Below, piece by piece: positions 11,985-28,322 of a stretch of DNA of 41,485 nucleotides. The notes below the pieces were generated by a model, which did no database searches, was not told where the DNA came from, and saw only the letters and a program-made list of their open reading frames with translations. Origin of the DNA: Lobulomyces angularis. Taxonomy: Eukaryota; Chytridiomycota; Chytridiomycetes; Lobulomycetales; Lobulomycetaceae. Positions within the stretch are counted from its first letter, which is position 1. The number at the start of each line of letters is the position of its first letter. The position numbers were made by a program, and so were the translations under genes. The stretch lies in contig JADHYX010000012.1 of NCBI GenBank assembly GCA_027604685.1, positions 83,081-124,565 of the forward strand. Direction: 5' to 3'.

Positions 11985-13481
11985 TTATAGTGGTTTTTTT
12001 AAATCGGAGCCAAGTTTTAAGTCATTGAAATTTTGAATAAAAGGGTTGCCAGGAGTTCTTTTACTGCTACTATATTCTCCAATACTTTTTTCTTTTTCGT
12101 CCAAATGTTTTTTACGCAGTTTCTCTGTATTGCCAATACCCAATCTAAAAAATTAATTAACGTAAACTTAAGGGGTATCAATAATTTGTTAAATTGATAC
12201 TTTGGTAATCCTCTATTTAATCCCTCCAATAGTAAGCATGCTTTACATAAATCCCTGCTTGACATGTAGCCACACCTATTACACACTCCAGGAACTTCAC
12301 CAAAAATAAAAACTGCAATACAAGCACTAATTTTATACCTGTAACATTAGTAGGATTGCTTTCTGCAGAAGTTTCAAAAGCTTCACCTGAATGAATGATA
12401 TCCAATATAGTACTTTTATAAAATACGATAAAATAAGAGTTAAAGATGCAGAAAAAATTTAAAGATAACAAGTAATAATAAATTACCTAGGTCTAATTGC
12501 TTCTAAATCTTTTAAAAAAACTCTAGCATGACCTCGGTAAGCATTCGGGGAATAAATGCATTCTGTAGAAAAATAGTCCAATTTCTTGAAATAAGCATAC
12601 ATTACAATTTCTTTCTCATAAGTATATTTGAAAGGTTTGGATCTGGGAATGGTTTCCTCACTCTTAGTTTTAATAAATGTACACCTTTGCAACCGTGCTA
12701 TATCACCTCTTAATATATTCATTAAAACTGTTTCTGCAATATCATCAGCATTATGTCCGGTAACTATCTGATCAACTCCTAACATTACCGCGCCTAACAA
12801 TATTAAAATATACTATATAACAAATTACCTCTGTCCAAAGCTTGTCTTCTAAAAACTCCACAAAAAGTACAATTGTTTTTTCGCCCAATTTCTTTCACTA
12901 TATCATCCATTGACCAGTCGTACAAATCTTTATAAGATAAAATTTTAAGTGGAAGTTGATATTCCAGTTGATTTCTCTTCACTGTCTAGAAAATTTTATT
13001 AAAAGTAAAAAGTAAGGTAAAAATGGTATAACATACCTCTAGAGAATCATCCCGGTATCCGCTTATTCCTTCGTCAATGGAAAGTAAAAATAAATCCAAA
13101 CCGTAGTCATACCTTTGCAGTAACCAATGAAAAAAATATTTTCCTATTCAAATACCTTTCATTTAATAGTTTCATTATATGTGCTAGTACAGTACTATCT
13201 TTTCCACCAGAGGCAGCTATTGCAATTTTATCACCTATTTCATTTAGTTTCAAAAACATTTAACTTCACAAAATTTTTTAAAACAACCAAACCTCTTTTG
13301 AAGAGTTTATTAGTTCGTATGGTATTATGAATTTCGGTTTCAAACACTAGATAGAAGCATTCTTTACAAATTTGTTGTAGTGTTTTTGGTCTAAGAAAAA
13401 ATTTACAATGCTGAATGCTACAAAATTTTACCTTTTTATCTGCGCTTTATTTTTAAAACATAAAACACAAAGTTTAACCAT
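11985..13481 (-). CDS. NCS6: Cytoplasmic tRNA 2-thiolation protein 1
   Basis: PP-loop ATPase of the TtcA/CTU1 family. It adenylates U34 of tRNA-Lys, -Glu and -Gln so that sulfur from Urm1 can form the 2-thio group; it works with NCS2/CTU2 in the cytosol. Nine exons (13432-13481, 13293-13390, 13156-13234, 13037-13112, 12829-12985, 12487-12793, 12339-12412, 12201-12294, 11985-12144) give 364 aa, normal for the family. Landmarks: N-terminal CVLCF zinc pair, [16 protein letters not shown]-loop SGGKDST near residue 55, [52 protein letters not shown], and a C-terminal zinc motif [18 protein letters not shown]. The intron before the last zinc motif was taken as 44 nt (acceptor GTGAAG); a 26-nt alternative also keeps frame. 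The start is eight bases from an assembly gap. The gene is convergent with the HAD gene, 182 nt apart. Confidence 0.95.
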
Positions 13482-13488
13482 TTTAAAT

Positions 13489-13498
13489 NNNNNNNNNN
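13489..13498. other. Assembly gap (10 N)
   Basis: Ten undefined bases followed by a poly-A tract lie just upstream of the NCS6 start. The gap size may be arbitrary, so the divergent promoter at 13482-13765 may be incompletely represented. Confidence 0.99.
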
Positions 13499-13765
13499 AA
13501 AAAAAAAAAAAAAATTTTAAAATTAAACTTCAAATTTTGGAAATAATGTGACTCTTAAAAAGTTACTATAATGCTATTAAAAAAATATATTTGGTCTAAA
13601 TATCTATTCAGTCTTCTCAAATATCATCCTTTTTTGTCATAAAGAAGGTAGATGTATTCTACTTTGCAAATAATTTCTTTCAAAGTCAATTATAAATGTA
13701 ACGAAGGTTGCACAAGGTTTCAAAGTTTAAAAGGAAAAAATTAAGCTTTTGTATATAAAGTAACG

Positions 13766-14673
13766 ATGGCAACTGCAAAAGAATTGGTTCCTTCCCCTGA
13801 CTCCCTCAAGATGAACTGGGAAGCATCAAAAAACAAAGATTTTATGGAACGGAAAAGTTATAAAAAGTTTTCTAGTTCAACGACATCACAGAAACAAAAG
13901 GAAAAGGAATATTCACCATCACTTTTTATAAAAAAGAATACTAAAAATTGCGCTAATAAATACGAGAGCATTTCCAATCTACGAGATAAAAGCTGTGTTC
14001 AAGAGATGTTGAACAGAAATCAAAATTTAGTTGATAATAAAACTTTTATGAATAGTTTATCTGATAAAGGAGCTAAACTCTTAAAAAAAAATGAAGAATT
14101 GAGGTCAATCTTGGATAAAATTTTGAAGTATGAAAAAGAAGTAGTGCTTTTTGATGACTTGGAAAAGAACTTTAGAAAAGTCACAATTAAAGATAATAAA
14201 ATTTCAAGTAAGCAGGAAAATTCAACTATAAAAAAGGTTAATTAAAAATACATATTTGAAGCTAATTTTTTCTGTGAATTTCACTGTAGGAAGGAAAAAT
14301 CAAAGTGATACCATTGGAAGAATCAATTAAATTGCAAAATGCACGTCAAGCGGAAATTAGGGTATAGTAATTTAAAAGTTACACTATTAAGCTAAACGTT
14401 TATTATAAGAATTTTTTTTTTAATTCTAAAAGTTTAGTTGCGCAGAATAATCAAAATCATTCACAGTCATCATTTGAGTTTATTGAGAGGAGTAATTATA
14501 AAGAGTTAATGAAGGAAGGTAAAGGCTTCGAAAAATACCGAAATATAAATGATAGTTCAACAGAGGATGAAGATGACGATGAATGGGAAGAAGATGGCTA
14601 CGATGATGATCTTATTGAAGAAGAATGGGAATCAGATGAAGTTATTGTAGTGGAAGGAACAGTTAAAAGTTGA
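13766..14673 (+). CDS. Unknown Lys/Ser-rich protein with acidic C-terminal tail
   Basis: I do not recognise this protein. Exons 13766-14236, 14290-14361 and 14446-14673 sum to 257 codons, 256 aa. The first two thirds are hydrophilic and Lys/Ser/Asn-rich, with a possible short coiled coil (KLLKKNEELRSILDKILKYEKEV, split here: KLLKKNEELR then SILDKILKYEKEV, about residues 115-138). The third exon encodes a conserved-looking FEFIERSNYKELMKEGKGFEK followed by a very acidic tail with many Asp/Glu/Trp (about residues 210-250). An alternative acceptor at about 14440 would put exon 3 in another frame and stop early. There is no signal peptide or membrane segment. Acidic tails of this kind suit a chromatin, nucleolar or cytoskeletal partner, but that is only a guess. 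Confidence 0.65.
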
Positions 14674-15003
14674 GGTGCTGAAAAAAAAATAGAGTGTTCT
14701 TGCTAGAATCGACAATTAACTTCATGTTTAACTTATAATCATAATGGAAATATACTTAAATTTAACATAGTATTATAATTCTGTAAAACCATCACAACTT
14801 TCATTTTAGAATAAAGTTAATTTGGTGTTGTGAAAAATAAGTGCATATGAGTAGAAATTAATGGGTAAACTGACATGAAAGTTGTCGGAATTGATAAATC
14901 TTGTTATCAGTTTCAAGTGATACTTTCCTTACGAAGAAAAAAGGTAATTGAAGATTGTTAATTTTGATCCACACAAAAAAAAAAAAAAAAAATAATTAAA
15001 AAA
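14674..15003. other. Intergenic spacer
   Basis: AT-rich 330-nt spacer between tandem genes, ending in an A-rich run directly before the helicase start. No ORF or repeat of note. Confidence 0.5.
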
Positions 15004-16745
15004 ATGTTTATCGAAAATAATTCAGTACCAGAAACTGAAAAAATTGTTACCTTCAAATCGCTTGGTCTAATTGATGAATTGTGTGAAGCATGTGAAAAAA
15101 TGAACTTTAAAGTACCATCTCAAAGTAAATTTTTTAATGCAAAATTTTCTTCTAACAAATTCTTCTAACCTTTAAATTTTGGTTATGTTTTTTTTTTTAC
15201 TACCTTTTTTTTAAGAAAAACTAATATTCACTTTTAACTCATGTTATATTTTTAGTTCAACGGGAAGCTATTCCAGAAGCGTTAGGAGGAAAGGATTTAA
15301 TTGCTTTAGCTCAAACTGGAAGCGGGAAAACCGGTAAACAATTCATTTAAAGTACAACTTGTAAATAAAAATTTTAGCTGCTTTTGCTTTACCTATTTTA
15401 CAGGCACTCTGGAAAAATCCTTCACCTTTATTTGCCTGCGTTATGGCACCTACAAGAGAACTTGCTTTTCAAATTTCTGAGCAAATTGAAGCTTTAGGTT
15501 CTGTAATTGGGGTGAAATGCGCAGTCATTGTTGGTGGTATGGATATGATGTCTCAAAGCATTGCAATTTCAAAAAAACCTCACTTTTTAATTTGCACTCC
15601 CGGTAGATTGGTTGATCACTTAGAAAATACAAAAGGATTTCACTTAAAAAATTTAAAATATTTGGTAGGTAATGCACTAGAATTTATTTTTTTTTACTAT
15701 TTTCTATTTTTGGGAAGGTTTTGGACGAAGCTGATCGTTTATTGGATTTCGATTTTGGGGTCGAAATTGAAAAAGTTCTTAAAGTCATTCCAAAAGAAAG
15801 AAATACCTATTTATTTTCAGCAACTATGACAACCAAAGTAGAAAAATTACAGAGAGCATCATTGAACGATCCTGTCAGAGTAGAAGTGAATACAAAATAT
15901 GCAACAGTAGAAAGTTTACTACAGTACTATTTGTTTTTTCCATTTAAATATAAAGAATGTTACTTAACTTACATTTTAAATGAAATGGCTGGACAAAGCT
16001 GTATAGTGTTTACTTTAACATGCGCTACATCACAAAAGTTAGCGTATATGCTAAGAAATTTAGGATTTCAGGCAGTGTGCCTCCACGGCCAAATGCAGCA
16101 AGCCAAGCGTTTAGGTGCACTTGGTTAGTAATTATATGTTCATTTTTAAAGTATTTATTATTTTTATTAAACAAAGCCAAATTTAAAACCGGTGGCCGGA
16201 ACATATTAATTGCTACTGATGTAGCATCTAGAGGGTAATATTTTCACTTATTTATTTCATTAATATAAATATACATTTTTGGATTTTATCATCAGTCTTG
16301 ATATACCAGGGGTTGATTTAGTAATAAATTACGATGTTCCACAGAGTAGTAAGGACTACATTCATCGGTAATTTTTATTTATATATCTTTTTTATATTAT
16401 TTGCTAATGCATTGGTATCATTTTAGGGTCGGGAGAACAGCTAGAGCTGGAAAGAGCGGAAAATCTATAACGTTAGTTACTCAGTATGATGTTGAATGGT
16501 ATCAGAGAATAGAGTTTGCATTAGAAAAAAAACTCGACGAATTTCCAATTGAAAATAAGAGTACAGTTTTAGTGCTGCAAGAAAGAGTATCTGAAGCAGC
16601 AAGATACGCTCATGTTCAAATGAAAGAAGAAGATGAAGTAAAGAGAAATAAAAAAAGAGGAAATGATGATTTTGACCAGGAAAAAAATAAAAATATTAAA
16701 AAAGTGAAAAATGGAGGAAACAACAAAAAGTTTAAGAGAAAGTAG
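15004..16745 (+). CDS. RRP3: DEAD-box ATP-dependent rRNA helicase RRP3/DDX47
   Basis: DEAD-box RNA helicase for nucleolar pre-18S rRNA processing (small-subunit processome). Seven exons (15004-15124, 15256-15333, 15378-15664, 15718-16123, 16177-16234, 16296-16367, 16427-16745) give 446 aa. Motifs in order: Q motif region [17 protein letters not shown], motif I AQTGSGKT, Ia APTRELAFQ, Ib [42 protein letters not shown] region [26 protein letters not shown] and [15 protein letters not shown]. The linker sequence after SAT and the N-terminus fit RRP3 better than other DEAD subfamilies. The C-terminal tail is Lys/Asn-rich, as expected for a nucleolar protein. All catalytic motifs are intact. Confidence 0.95.
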
Positions 16746-17162
16746 CGGATGATGTATTATTAATTTACAGTAAAATAAATAATGTAGCATTTACTGTTGC
16801 TTGCTAGACTTAAAAATAGATTATTTAATTGTATTTATTTAAATTTTTTTTTTCATTTTAGAAGAACTTTTATATCAAATAATATATTAATGTCCATTTA
16901 ATTATAGTTTATTTACCTACCACAGAGTGTCATCTTCAAGTGAACATATAAGTTTTGTGTTCCAATATATAACTATGAAAAATCAATATGTTTAATGTTG
17001 ATATCCAAAGATTTTATCATATTTCTCATTTTGTGTTGGTTTAATTCAAATTATAGATATGTAAGAATTTTTTGTTTTAAATAAAAAAAAAAAAATCAAA
17101 AAAAAGCAACCAACAGCATTGAGTTCTTTTTTTATTTAAATAGAACGGAAAATTAAAAAAGA
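16746..17162. other. Intergenic spacer
   Basis: AT-rich 417-nt spacer between tandem genes, with an A-rich stretch at about 17080-17105. No convincing gene, repeat or structured RNA seen. Confidence 0.5.
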
Positions 17163-18460
17163 ATGAACTTCAACTTTTTTACTAATTTAATACAAAAAAA
17201 ACCTTACCAGACTTTTTTAATTTTTTTAACAATAACGTTTTTTTTATTAACATTTTACCAGTACAGATTATTTTTTATAAACAATCTTAATTCTTTTACA
17301 AATACTAATATTTATAACTTTCATGAGCAATATTTTTTAGAATTAGAGCCTTTAAGGTAAAAACTTTTTTTTTTTTCAAATAGAGAAAGCTCCTAGTATC
17401 ATCAATTTTTTTTTTTATTTAAATTTCCATTGCTTAATTTACAACTTCATTTTACTAGTGATATAGATGATGGGATTTTTTACTCTTCAACACATCTACA
17501 ACATAAATTTAATACCCCTTTCTATGCAGAAAACTTGACATTAAGTTGTGATTACACAATGGATTTTAATTCTGATTCTTGCCGCTATAAATCTAGAAAC
17601 AGTTTAATAAAAATAGCAAAGATCCTAGGTCAAACAAAGCAGAATGTTTTTTTCGATGATCAAATTTGCAACCTCGTTTCCAGAGATGGTATGCACCATT
17701 TCTGTAACTCTATCTAATTTTTTTGATATTAGCCACTGAAAATGTAACCTCAGTTCATAAAAATAATCAAATTAATATATGTGACAAAGCACCAAGTCAA
17801 GATTGCGTATTTTACTCTTTTAATAAAAATTCAAATGATTTGGAAATTGAAAATTTTTTGCTTTCAAAGTGGAAATGTAAAGGATTTTTAATTGATTCGG
17901 TGTCAAACAAAAAATCTGAATTGAAGGAAAATTTAAAATTTTTTAAACTGCATGTAAATTTGCTGTACAATGAAATTAAATTTGAGAATAATAATCGAAA
18001 CCATTTCGATAATCTATTCAAAACTAGCATTCCTGCATTAAAAAGATTTTTGAATCATAGCAGATTGAGTTTCTTAAAAATAGATTGTGATGGATGTAAT
18101 GAAAAATTTTATAAGTTGGTTTTTTTTTTAATTTTTGTTAATGAAATAGGTGAATTTGCTTTGGCGAGGGATATAGCTGTTGAGGATCCACATTTTTTAA
18201 AAAACTTGGATCAAATTCTAATAAAATTTCATGTTTCAAAAAATTGGATGAAAAATGAATTTTATTTACATAACATGGGTTTAATATTTTATTTGCTTGA
18301 AAAGTTTGAATTAAAATTGGTGAAATTTGAAATAAAGTTATGTGAAACCAAAAAAGTTATAGATTTTAAGGGTTGTCCAAAATTTTTGTCTGGTATTGGC
18401 TTTCCTTGCGGCACTGAGGGAAATACTTGTCAGGAGTTTCTTTTCAGCCGAATGAGTTAG
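17163..18460 (+). CDS. Membrane-anchored METTL24-like (Methyltransf_22-type) SAM-methyltransferase-like protein
   Basis: Probable type II membrane protein with a luminal methyltransferase-like domain; the substrate is unknown. Exons 17163-17356, 17459-17688, 17733-18095 and 18150-18460 give 365 aa. One transmembrane segment (TFLIFLTITFFLLTFYQY, about residues 17-34) follows a short cytosolic N-terminus. Family landmarks: a Cys-containing stretch before CVFYSFNKNSNDLEIENFL, FLIDSVS, then LKIDCDGCEFALARDIA, where DxxGCE is the core motif, then LDQILIKFHV. I infer an intron at 18096-18149: it is 54 nt with no in-frame stop, so a simple ORF reads through it, but splicing restores the GCEF motif. 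The classical N-terminal SAM-binding glycines are weak, so activity is uncertain. The gene converges on another methyltransferase-type gene. Confidence 0.7.
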
Positions 18461-18858
18461 ATTTTGTAGATGAAACAAATTGGTTTATTTTGCTATTTAT
18501 TGGTCTTTAATCATTTGCAGATTTGGATTATTCTTTTCGTAACATATTCAATCATGATTTTTTTTAATAAAGGACGATATTTAATGAAAATTTTTACATC
18601 ACTCGCTATGGATTCTTAGTAGTTTTTTGGAAGATTCTGCTGTTAAAAACTTTCTTATAATTTATTATAAATTTTCAACGGAACTTGCCACATGGTTTAT
18701 ATATATTTTGACTTAGCTTTGAAATTTATGCATTTAATAGCGATCAATTTGCAAGATTTTCTTATTACCCGTAATATCTAAATAGCTTTAAAAATTTAAA
18801 AAAAAATATTAAGAAAAAAAAAAATCTAAACAAAAGCAAGCCGAAGAAGAAATATGAT
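18461..18858. other. Convergent 3' intergenic region
   Basis: Between the stops of two convergent methyltransferase-type genes. It should carry both polyadenylation regions. No ORF, repeat or RNA gene recognised. Confidence 0.5.
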
Positions 18859-20180
18859 TCAGTATCTTATCTCATAGGAATCAAAATCTTTATCAATAGC
18901 AATAATATCCCACAGCGCAAGAGCGGGATTTAAAAGATCTGTGTCTAAATTTATTTGAATTAAACCCATAGTGTAGACATTATAACCAATCTAAACAAAG
19001 GTATTTAAAATCTGTTATTAGTATTTTTCTTCAATACCTCAATCAAAAACTTTAAATAATCTTTTGGATCAATATTTTGTTCTTTCATAAATAAAGGATT
19101 AAATTCACTAAATATTAGCTTAGGTTTCTTTTTTTTAAAAATTTCTTTGGCTGTGATTAGAGCTTTTTGTTTTAAAAAAAAAAGCAGAGATGATAAAATA
19201 AAGAATTAGCTTTTAAAAAATTGGCAAAAGTTAAATCAACCTTTATATTCGTGCCCTTCAATATCAATTTTTATCAAGTCCGGTACCCTCCCTTTCATAA
19301 TATTTGTCAAATAATGATCGAATCTAATAAATTCTAAAGGATTGTTGCAGTTGGCATTGGTGTTAACAACAGCATGCCCATGGTTGGTATTGTCTATTAT
19401 TTAATTTTTTTTTAAAAAGATAATTTAAGAAAAAGATTTTTACCCGGAACATCCATACACATTGTAGAATCTTCTTCTGACAATCCAACTCTGTTAAATT
19501 TTACGTTATGAAACTGATTGGCTGCAATTGAGCATGAAATCAAATCGGCATTTTTTTTAAATGGTTCAAAGGCGTGAACTTCGTATCCCAATGAAGCAAA
19601 ATATAACGCATGTAATCCAATATTAGCTTTTTTTATTATTAACATTATCATTATATTCAAAATATACCTCCAATATCAACTATGACGGGATGCTTTAAAT
19701 TGAAGTGGCCTAACATTTTAAACATTTTTTCTCTAACGTGATGTTCAAACAAAAGTCCTGTAGCCGCATTACTTATTTTTTGTTATTATAAATTTTATAT
19801 AAAATTCTTTTTAATATTTTATCAATACCCAAAAATACTTTCAGAAACATGCACATCTTCACCATAATTATGCAAATAATTTCTGTATGGTCTCGTGAAG
19901 GCAGTAACAACAACGCTTCTAGTCTTAAAACCTAAGGAACACTCCGGTAATTCATAATAGTACGGCTGATAGTTCTCTTCAGACCCAAATTTATTGTTTT
20001 TTGTTTCCGTTGCATAACGGGTAGGTGAGTAGTTGATGTTAGCCAATTTATTAAAACTTGATTTTGCTTTAAAATTTTTCGGTATATCAGCATGACTGCT
20101 CTGTATGTATAGAAGAACTGCTATCAGAGACACTAGGAATTTTTATAATAATCGCGTTAATACAAAACAAAAAAACCCAT
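18859..20180 (-). CDS. FkbM-family SAM-dependent methyltransferase with signal peptide
   Basis: FkbM/Methyltransf_21-type O-methyltransferase, probably secretory. Main exons are 19829-20132, 19668-19771, 19444-19626, 19241-19393, 19038-19162 and 18859-18990. The N-terminus SLIAVLLYIQSSHA looks like a signal peptide. The start is uncertain: ATG at 20180 with a 4-nt first exon (ATGG) and intron 20133-20176 gives an in-frame 334-aa protein starting MVSLIAVLL, but a first exon of 4 nt is unusual. Core motifs: VIVDIGANIGLHALYFASLG (SAM motif I), VHAFEPFKKNADLI, HNVKFNRVGLSEED, and DLIKIDIEGHEYK followed by KLIFSEFNP. All are typical of FkbM. Introns are 38-80 nt. Confidence 0.85.
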
Positions 20181-20720
20181 TTATTTATTAAAACAGATTT
20201 AAAGTATTTTTTAAAATTTATTTATTTTCAATATGTTTTACATATAAAAGTAGCCTGAAGGATAGTTTTCTTATCTTTAAAATACATCAATTTTATTTCC
20301 ACTTTAAATTTTCAAAACTTTTTATTTTTTTTTTCTATTTTTAAATCACAATTTATTTTTTTTTTCTCACAATTAAATTGCTGAATCCCAAAATTTCTAG
20401 GACAGAAATGAAAGTGGTGGTGGGAAAAATAATTTCTATAATGGAACATGAGATGTTGCTCGTTTGTGGTGGATGCTTTCTAAAGCATTTGTTTATTTTA
20501 CAAGTAAAATTAAATCAGTATTTGAAATAAATTTCTAAAAATCATTTTACGGTAAACACAAACTAATTTCAAGCGATAAAAGCTGCTGCTTAAAAATATC
20601 ATTTCTCTAATCATTAGTTATTTAACTGCAAATTCATTGTCTCTTTTGCGCCTTTTTTTTTTTTTTTTTAATATAGAAAATATTTTAACTAAGTACTTCA
20701 AAACTTTAAAAAAGTTAATA
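20181..20720. promoter_or_regulatory. Divergent intergenic region upstream of deoxyhypusine synthase
   Basis: Separates the FkbM gene from deoxyhypusine synthase, so it probably contains both promoters. T-rich tracts occur at 20330-20360 and a 17-T run at about 20653-20669. A less AT-rich patch at 20400-20520 contains a 39-codon ORF from ATG 20408 (MKVVVGKIISIMEHEMLLV...) that I do not recognise. Confidence 0.35.
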
Positions 20721-22049
20721 ATGGAACACAAAACTCCAGCAACAGAAAGCATTGGGCTGCAAATACCAAGTGAAATTCAAGATTCAGTTTTGCAAAAGAG
20801 CACCTCAATGCCAGAAAACTCTGTACCCATTAAAGGAATTAATTTTGAAAAAAAAAAAGAGATTACTCTCTCTGATATCTTAGAATCATATAGAACTACT
20901 GGCTTGCAAGCCACCAATTTAAACAAAGCAATTGAAATTATTAACAAAATGTTAGTTGACGGTGTGAAGATATATTTAGGTTATACTTCTAATATGGTAG
21001 GTATTTTAATTTGTTTTTGTTTTTCATAATATTTGCCATTTAAATTTCTAGGTTACATCTGGTTTAAGGGAAATATTTTGTTATTTAGCAAAAAATAATT
21101 TAATTAGTTGCATAGTCACTTCTGCTGGAGGCATTGAGGAGGATTTTATTAAATGTTTAGCTGATACGTATTTGGGTATTAATTTATTCAAAACTTACTG
21201 ATAATGTGTTATTTCAGGTGATTTTAAGTTGGATGGGAAAACTCTACGAAAAAAAGGATTGAATCGAGCGGGAAATTTATTAATTCCAAACGATAATTAT
21301 TGTAAATTTGAAGACTGGTAAATTAACTACCCTTTTTATGACGTTAATTTTTTATCAGGATAAATCCGATTCTAGATGATATGGTAGCTGAGCAAAAAGA
21401 AAAAGTAGTTATTTAATTTAGTTATCTGTTAAATAAGTTACTTTTATTTTATTTAGGGGACAATTTTTTCACCATCTTCAATAATCAATAGATTAGGAAA
21501 AGAAATCAACAACGAAGATTCAGTATATTATTGGTGCTATAAAAATAATATACCAGTTTTTTGTCCGGCTTTAACTGACGGTAGTATTGGTGATATGATT
21601 TATTTTCATGGATTTAAGAACCCCGGATTTATTGTTGATATTGCCCAAGATATAAAAAAAATCAATGACAGTACAGTTTTTGCCCAAAAGGTTACCTAAA
21701 TGAAGAGTATTTTATGATTAATTTATTTATAGACTGGGATGATTATATTAGGCGGAGGTGTAACGAAGCATCATATATGTAATGCAAATTTGTAATAAAA
21801 TTTTTCAATTCAAAAATTTTCTTAAATGTCACTTTTTTTAGAATGAGGAATGGAGCAGATTACGCAGTTTATGTTTCTACTGCTCAGGAATTTGATGGAT
21901 GTGATTCAGGTGCTTCACCTGATGAAGCTATAAGCTGGGGGAAAATTAAATTAGATGGTGAAGCAGTGAAAGTTTTCTCAGACGCGTCGTTAGTCTTTCC
22001 TTTAATTGTATCTGAAACTTTCGTAAAGTTTCTAGCTGAAAAAAACTAA
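20721..22049 (+). CDS. DYS1: Deoxyhypusine synthase
   Basis: NAD-dependent enzyme transferring the aminobutyl group of spermidine to one lysine of eIF5A, the first step of hypusine formation, in the cytosol. Seven exons (20721-20996, 21052-21175, 21218-21317, 21359-21404, 21457-21690, 21733-21791, 21842-22049) give 348 aa, slightly shorter than the human enzyme. Diagnostic segments: [113 protein letters not shown] and the catalytic-lysine region WGKIK. All key residues appear intact. Start chosen at the first in-frame ATG of the coding-like stretch. Confidence 0.96.
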
Positions 22050-23205
22050 TTTTTTTTTTCATTTACATTAAATTATTTACTTTATTTTTATGAATATTAC
22101 AAAAGATTTTAATTTTAAACATGTTTTCTATGAATAAAGAAATAGATTCAATAAAGAAATATTTTTACTAAACTTTAAACATATATATTTACACTTAGCG
22201 GACTTAGCGGATAATAAAGGAATAATAATAAAATAATAGAAAATATAACGCCGTTTATAGAGACTTTTCAACATAAAAGTCTGTATAAAGGGCATTAATC
22301 TTCTATGATTTTGTTGCAATTCTCAAAACCTCCAACCGATCAGTAGTAAGCTTCGCATTCATCAGAAACATCTTTATTATGAGAAATTTTCTTCGTAGAA
22401 ATTGAACTATCAGTTGCTTGATCTTTATTCAATAAAGCAAAGCCACACCAGTATCAAAAAAAACAACTTATTAAGACTTTTTTGAAACCAGAACTTCTAT
22501 TAAATGAGGGTTGAAGTAATTTTGCAGGAGGAATGTCTTGGTTTTGGTGTGGCTATTGATTGAAGGTTCATCACAACCATTTATGCAAATAATAATAATT
22601 ATAATGAATTTCTTAATAATATTTCCCCTTTCTAATATTAGATAAATCAATTTTTTTTTCTCTCAATTTATAAATTATCTAAATATCAACTTTTGCAATT
22701 AATTAATATAACTTAATTTTAATTTTTACTTATTGTTAATTAGCTTAAGCATCTCTTAAGATTCCAACTCTATTTTTTAAAATGGATTGAAAAAAGTTAC
22801 TCAGAAAAAGGTGCCTTTTGGAATTAAAGCTCTTAACAAAAAACTTTTGTATCCTTTTTTAGCTTCAAAGAACCAGGTGTTTAATAGTTCAAGAAATAAT
22901 TTATACAATATCACTCTGTACCAATGGTAAGTAATAAAAAGGGTTAATCCCTGTTTTGATTATTTGAAAAATTCAAATTATGAATCATAAATAACAAAAA
23001 AAGCTCAATCAATGATAGGTTTTATGGTGTATTTATTGTAGAAATAAACAGAGATTAATAAATTTTAGTAAATTGTTTTATATTGGTGTTTAAAATACCT
23101 GAAAATTTTTATAAAGTTACTACAATCTAAAGAAAGTATGATATGAAATGAAAAAAACATAAAAAATAAATAGGTATAATACTTTCTAAAATCTATCTAT
23201 GTAAT
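22050..23205. other. Long intergenic region with ambiguous coding-like fragments
   Basis: Between the stop of deoxyhypusine synthase and the stop of the ABCC gene. On the minus strand 22340-22552 can be read as two joined exons (about 22428-22552 and 22340-22382) ending in DVSDECEAYY, but no start or upstream exon could be found. At about 22800-22930 both strands are open for some 45-50 codons without a start. A small direct repeat CTTAGCGGA occurs twice at about 22195-22212. No gene is called. Confidence 0.35.
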
Positions 23206-28137
<4,932 letters not shown>

Positions 28138-28322
28138 TTTTTTGAAGTTTAAAAAAAATAAAATTTTGCATTGATAATTGAAAGCTTTTTATAAAAAAGA
28201 AAAAGGAGAATTTTAACCCTCAAAGTTTAAAAAGCGCACCACAAGCTAAAAAAAAAAACGTGGCTGATTGTACCTTTATCACATTGTATTCTCAAAATCT
28301 CTCTAATACTTTCTCTTTAGAA

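Noticed and set aside
22410..22460. Minus-strand YWCGFALLNK resembling a YxCxxCG zinc segment of GPATCH11-type proteins
   Set aside because: It disappears if the 45-nt intron GTTGTT...AATAAAG is removed, which joins two coding-like stretches in frame; no upstream G-patch exon was found.
22790..22930. Coding-like open frames on both strands
   Set aside because: Neither has a start codon nor a splice-compatible upstream exon; chance opening is likely.
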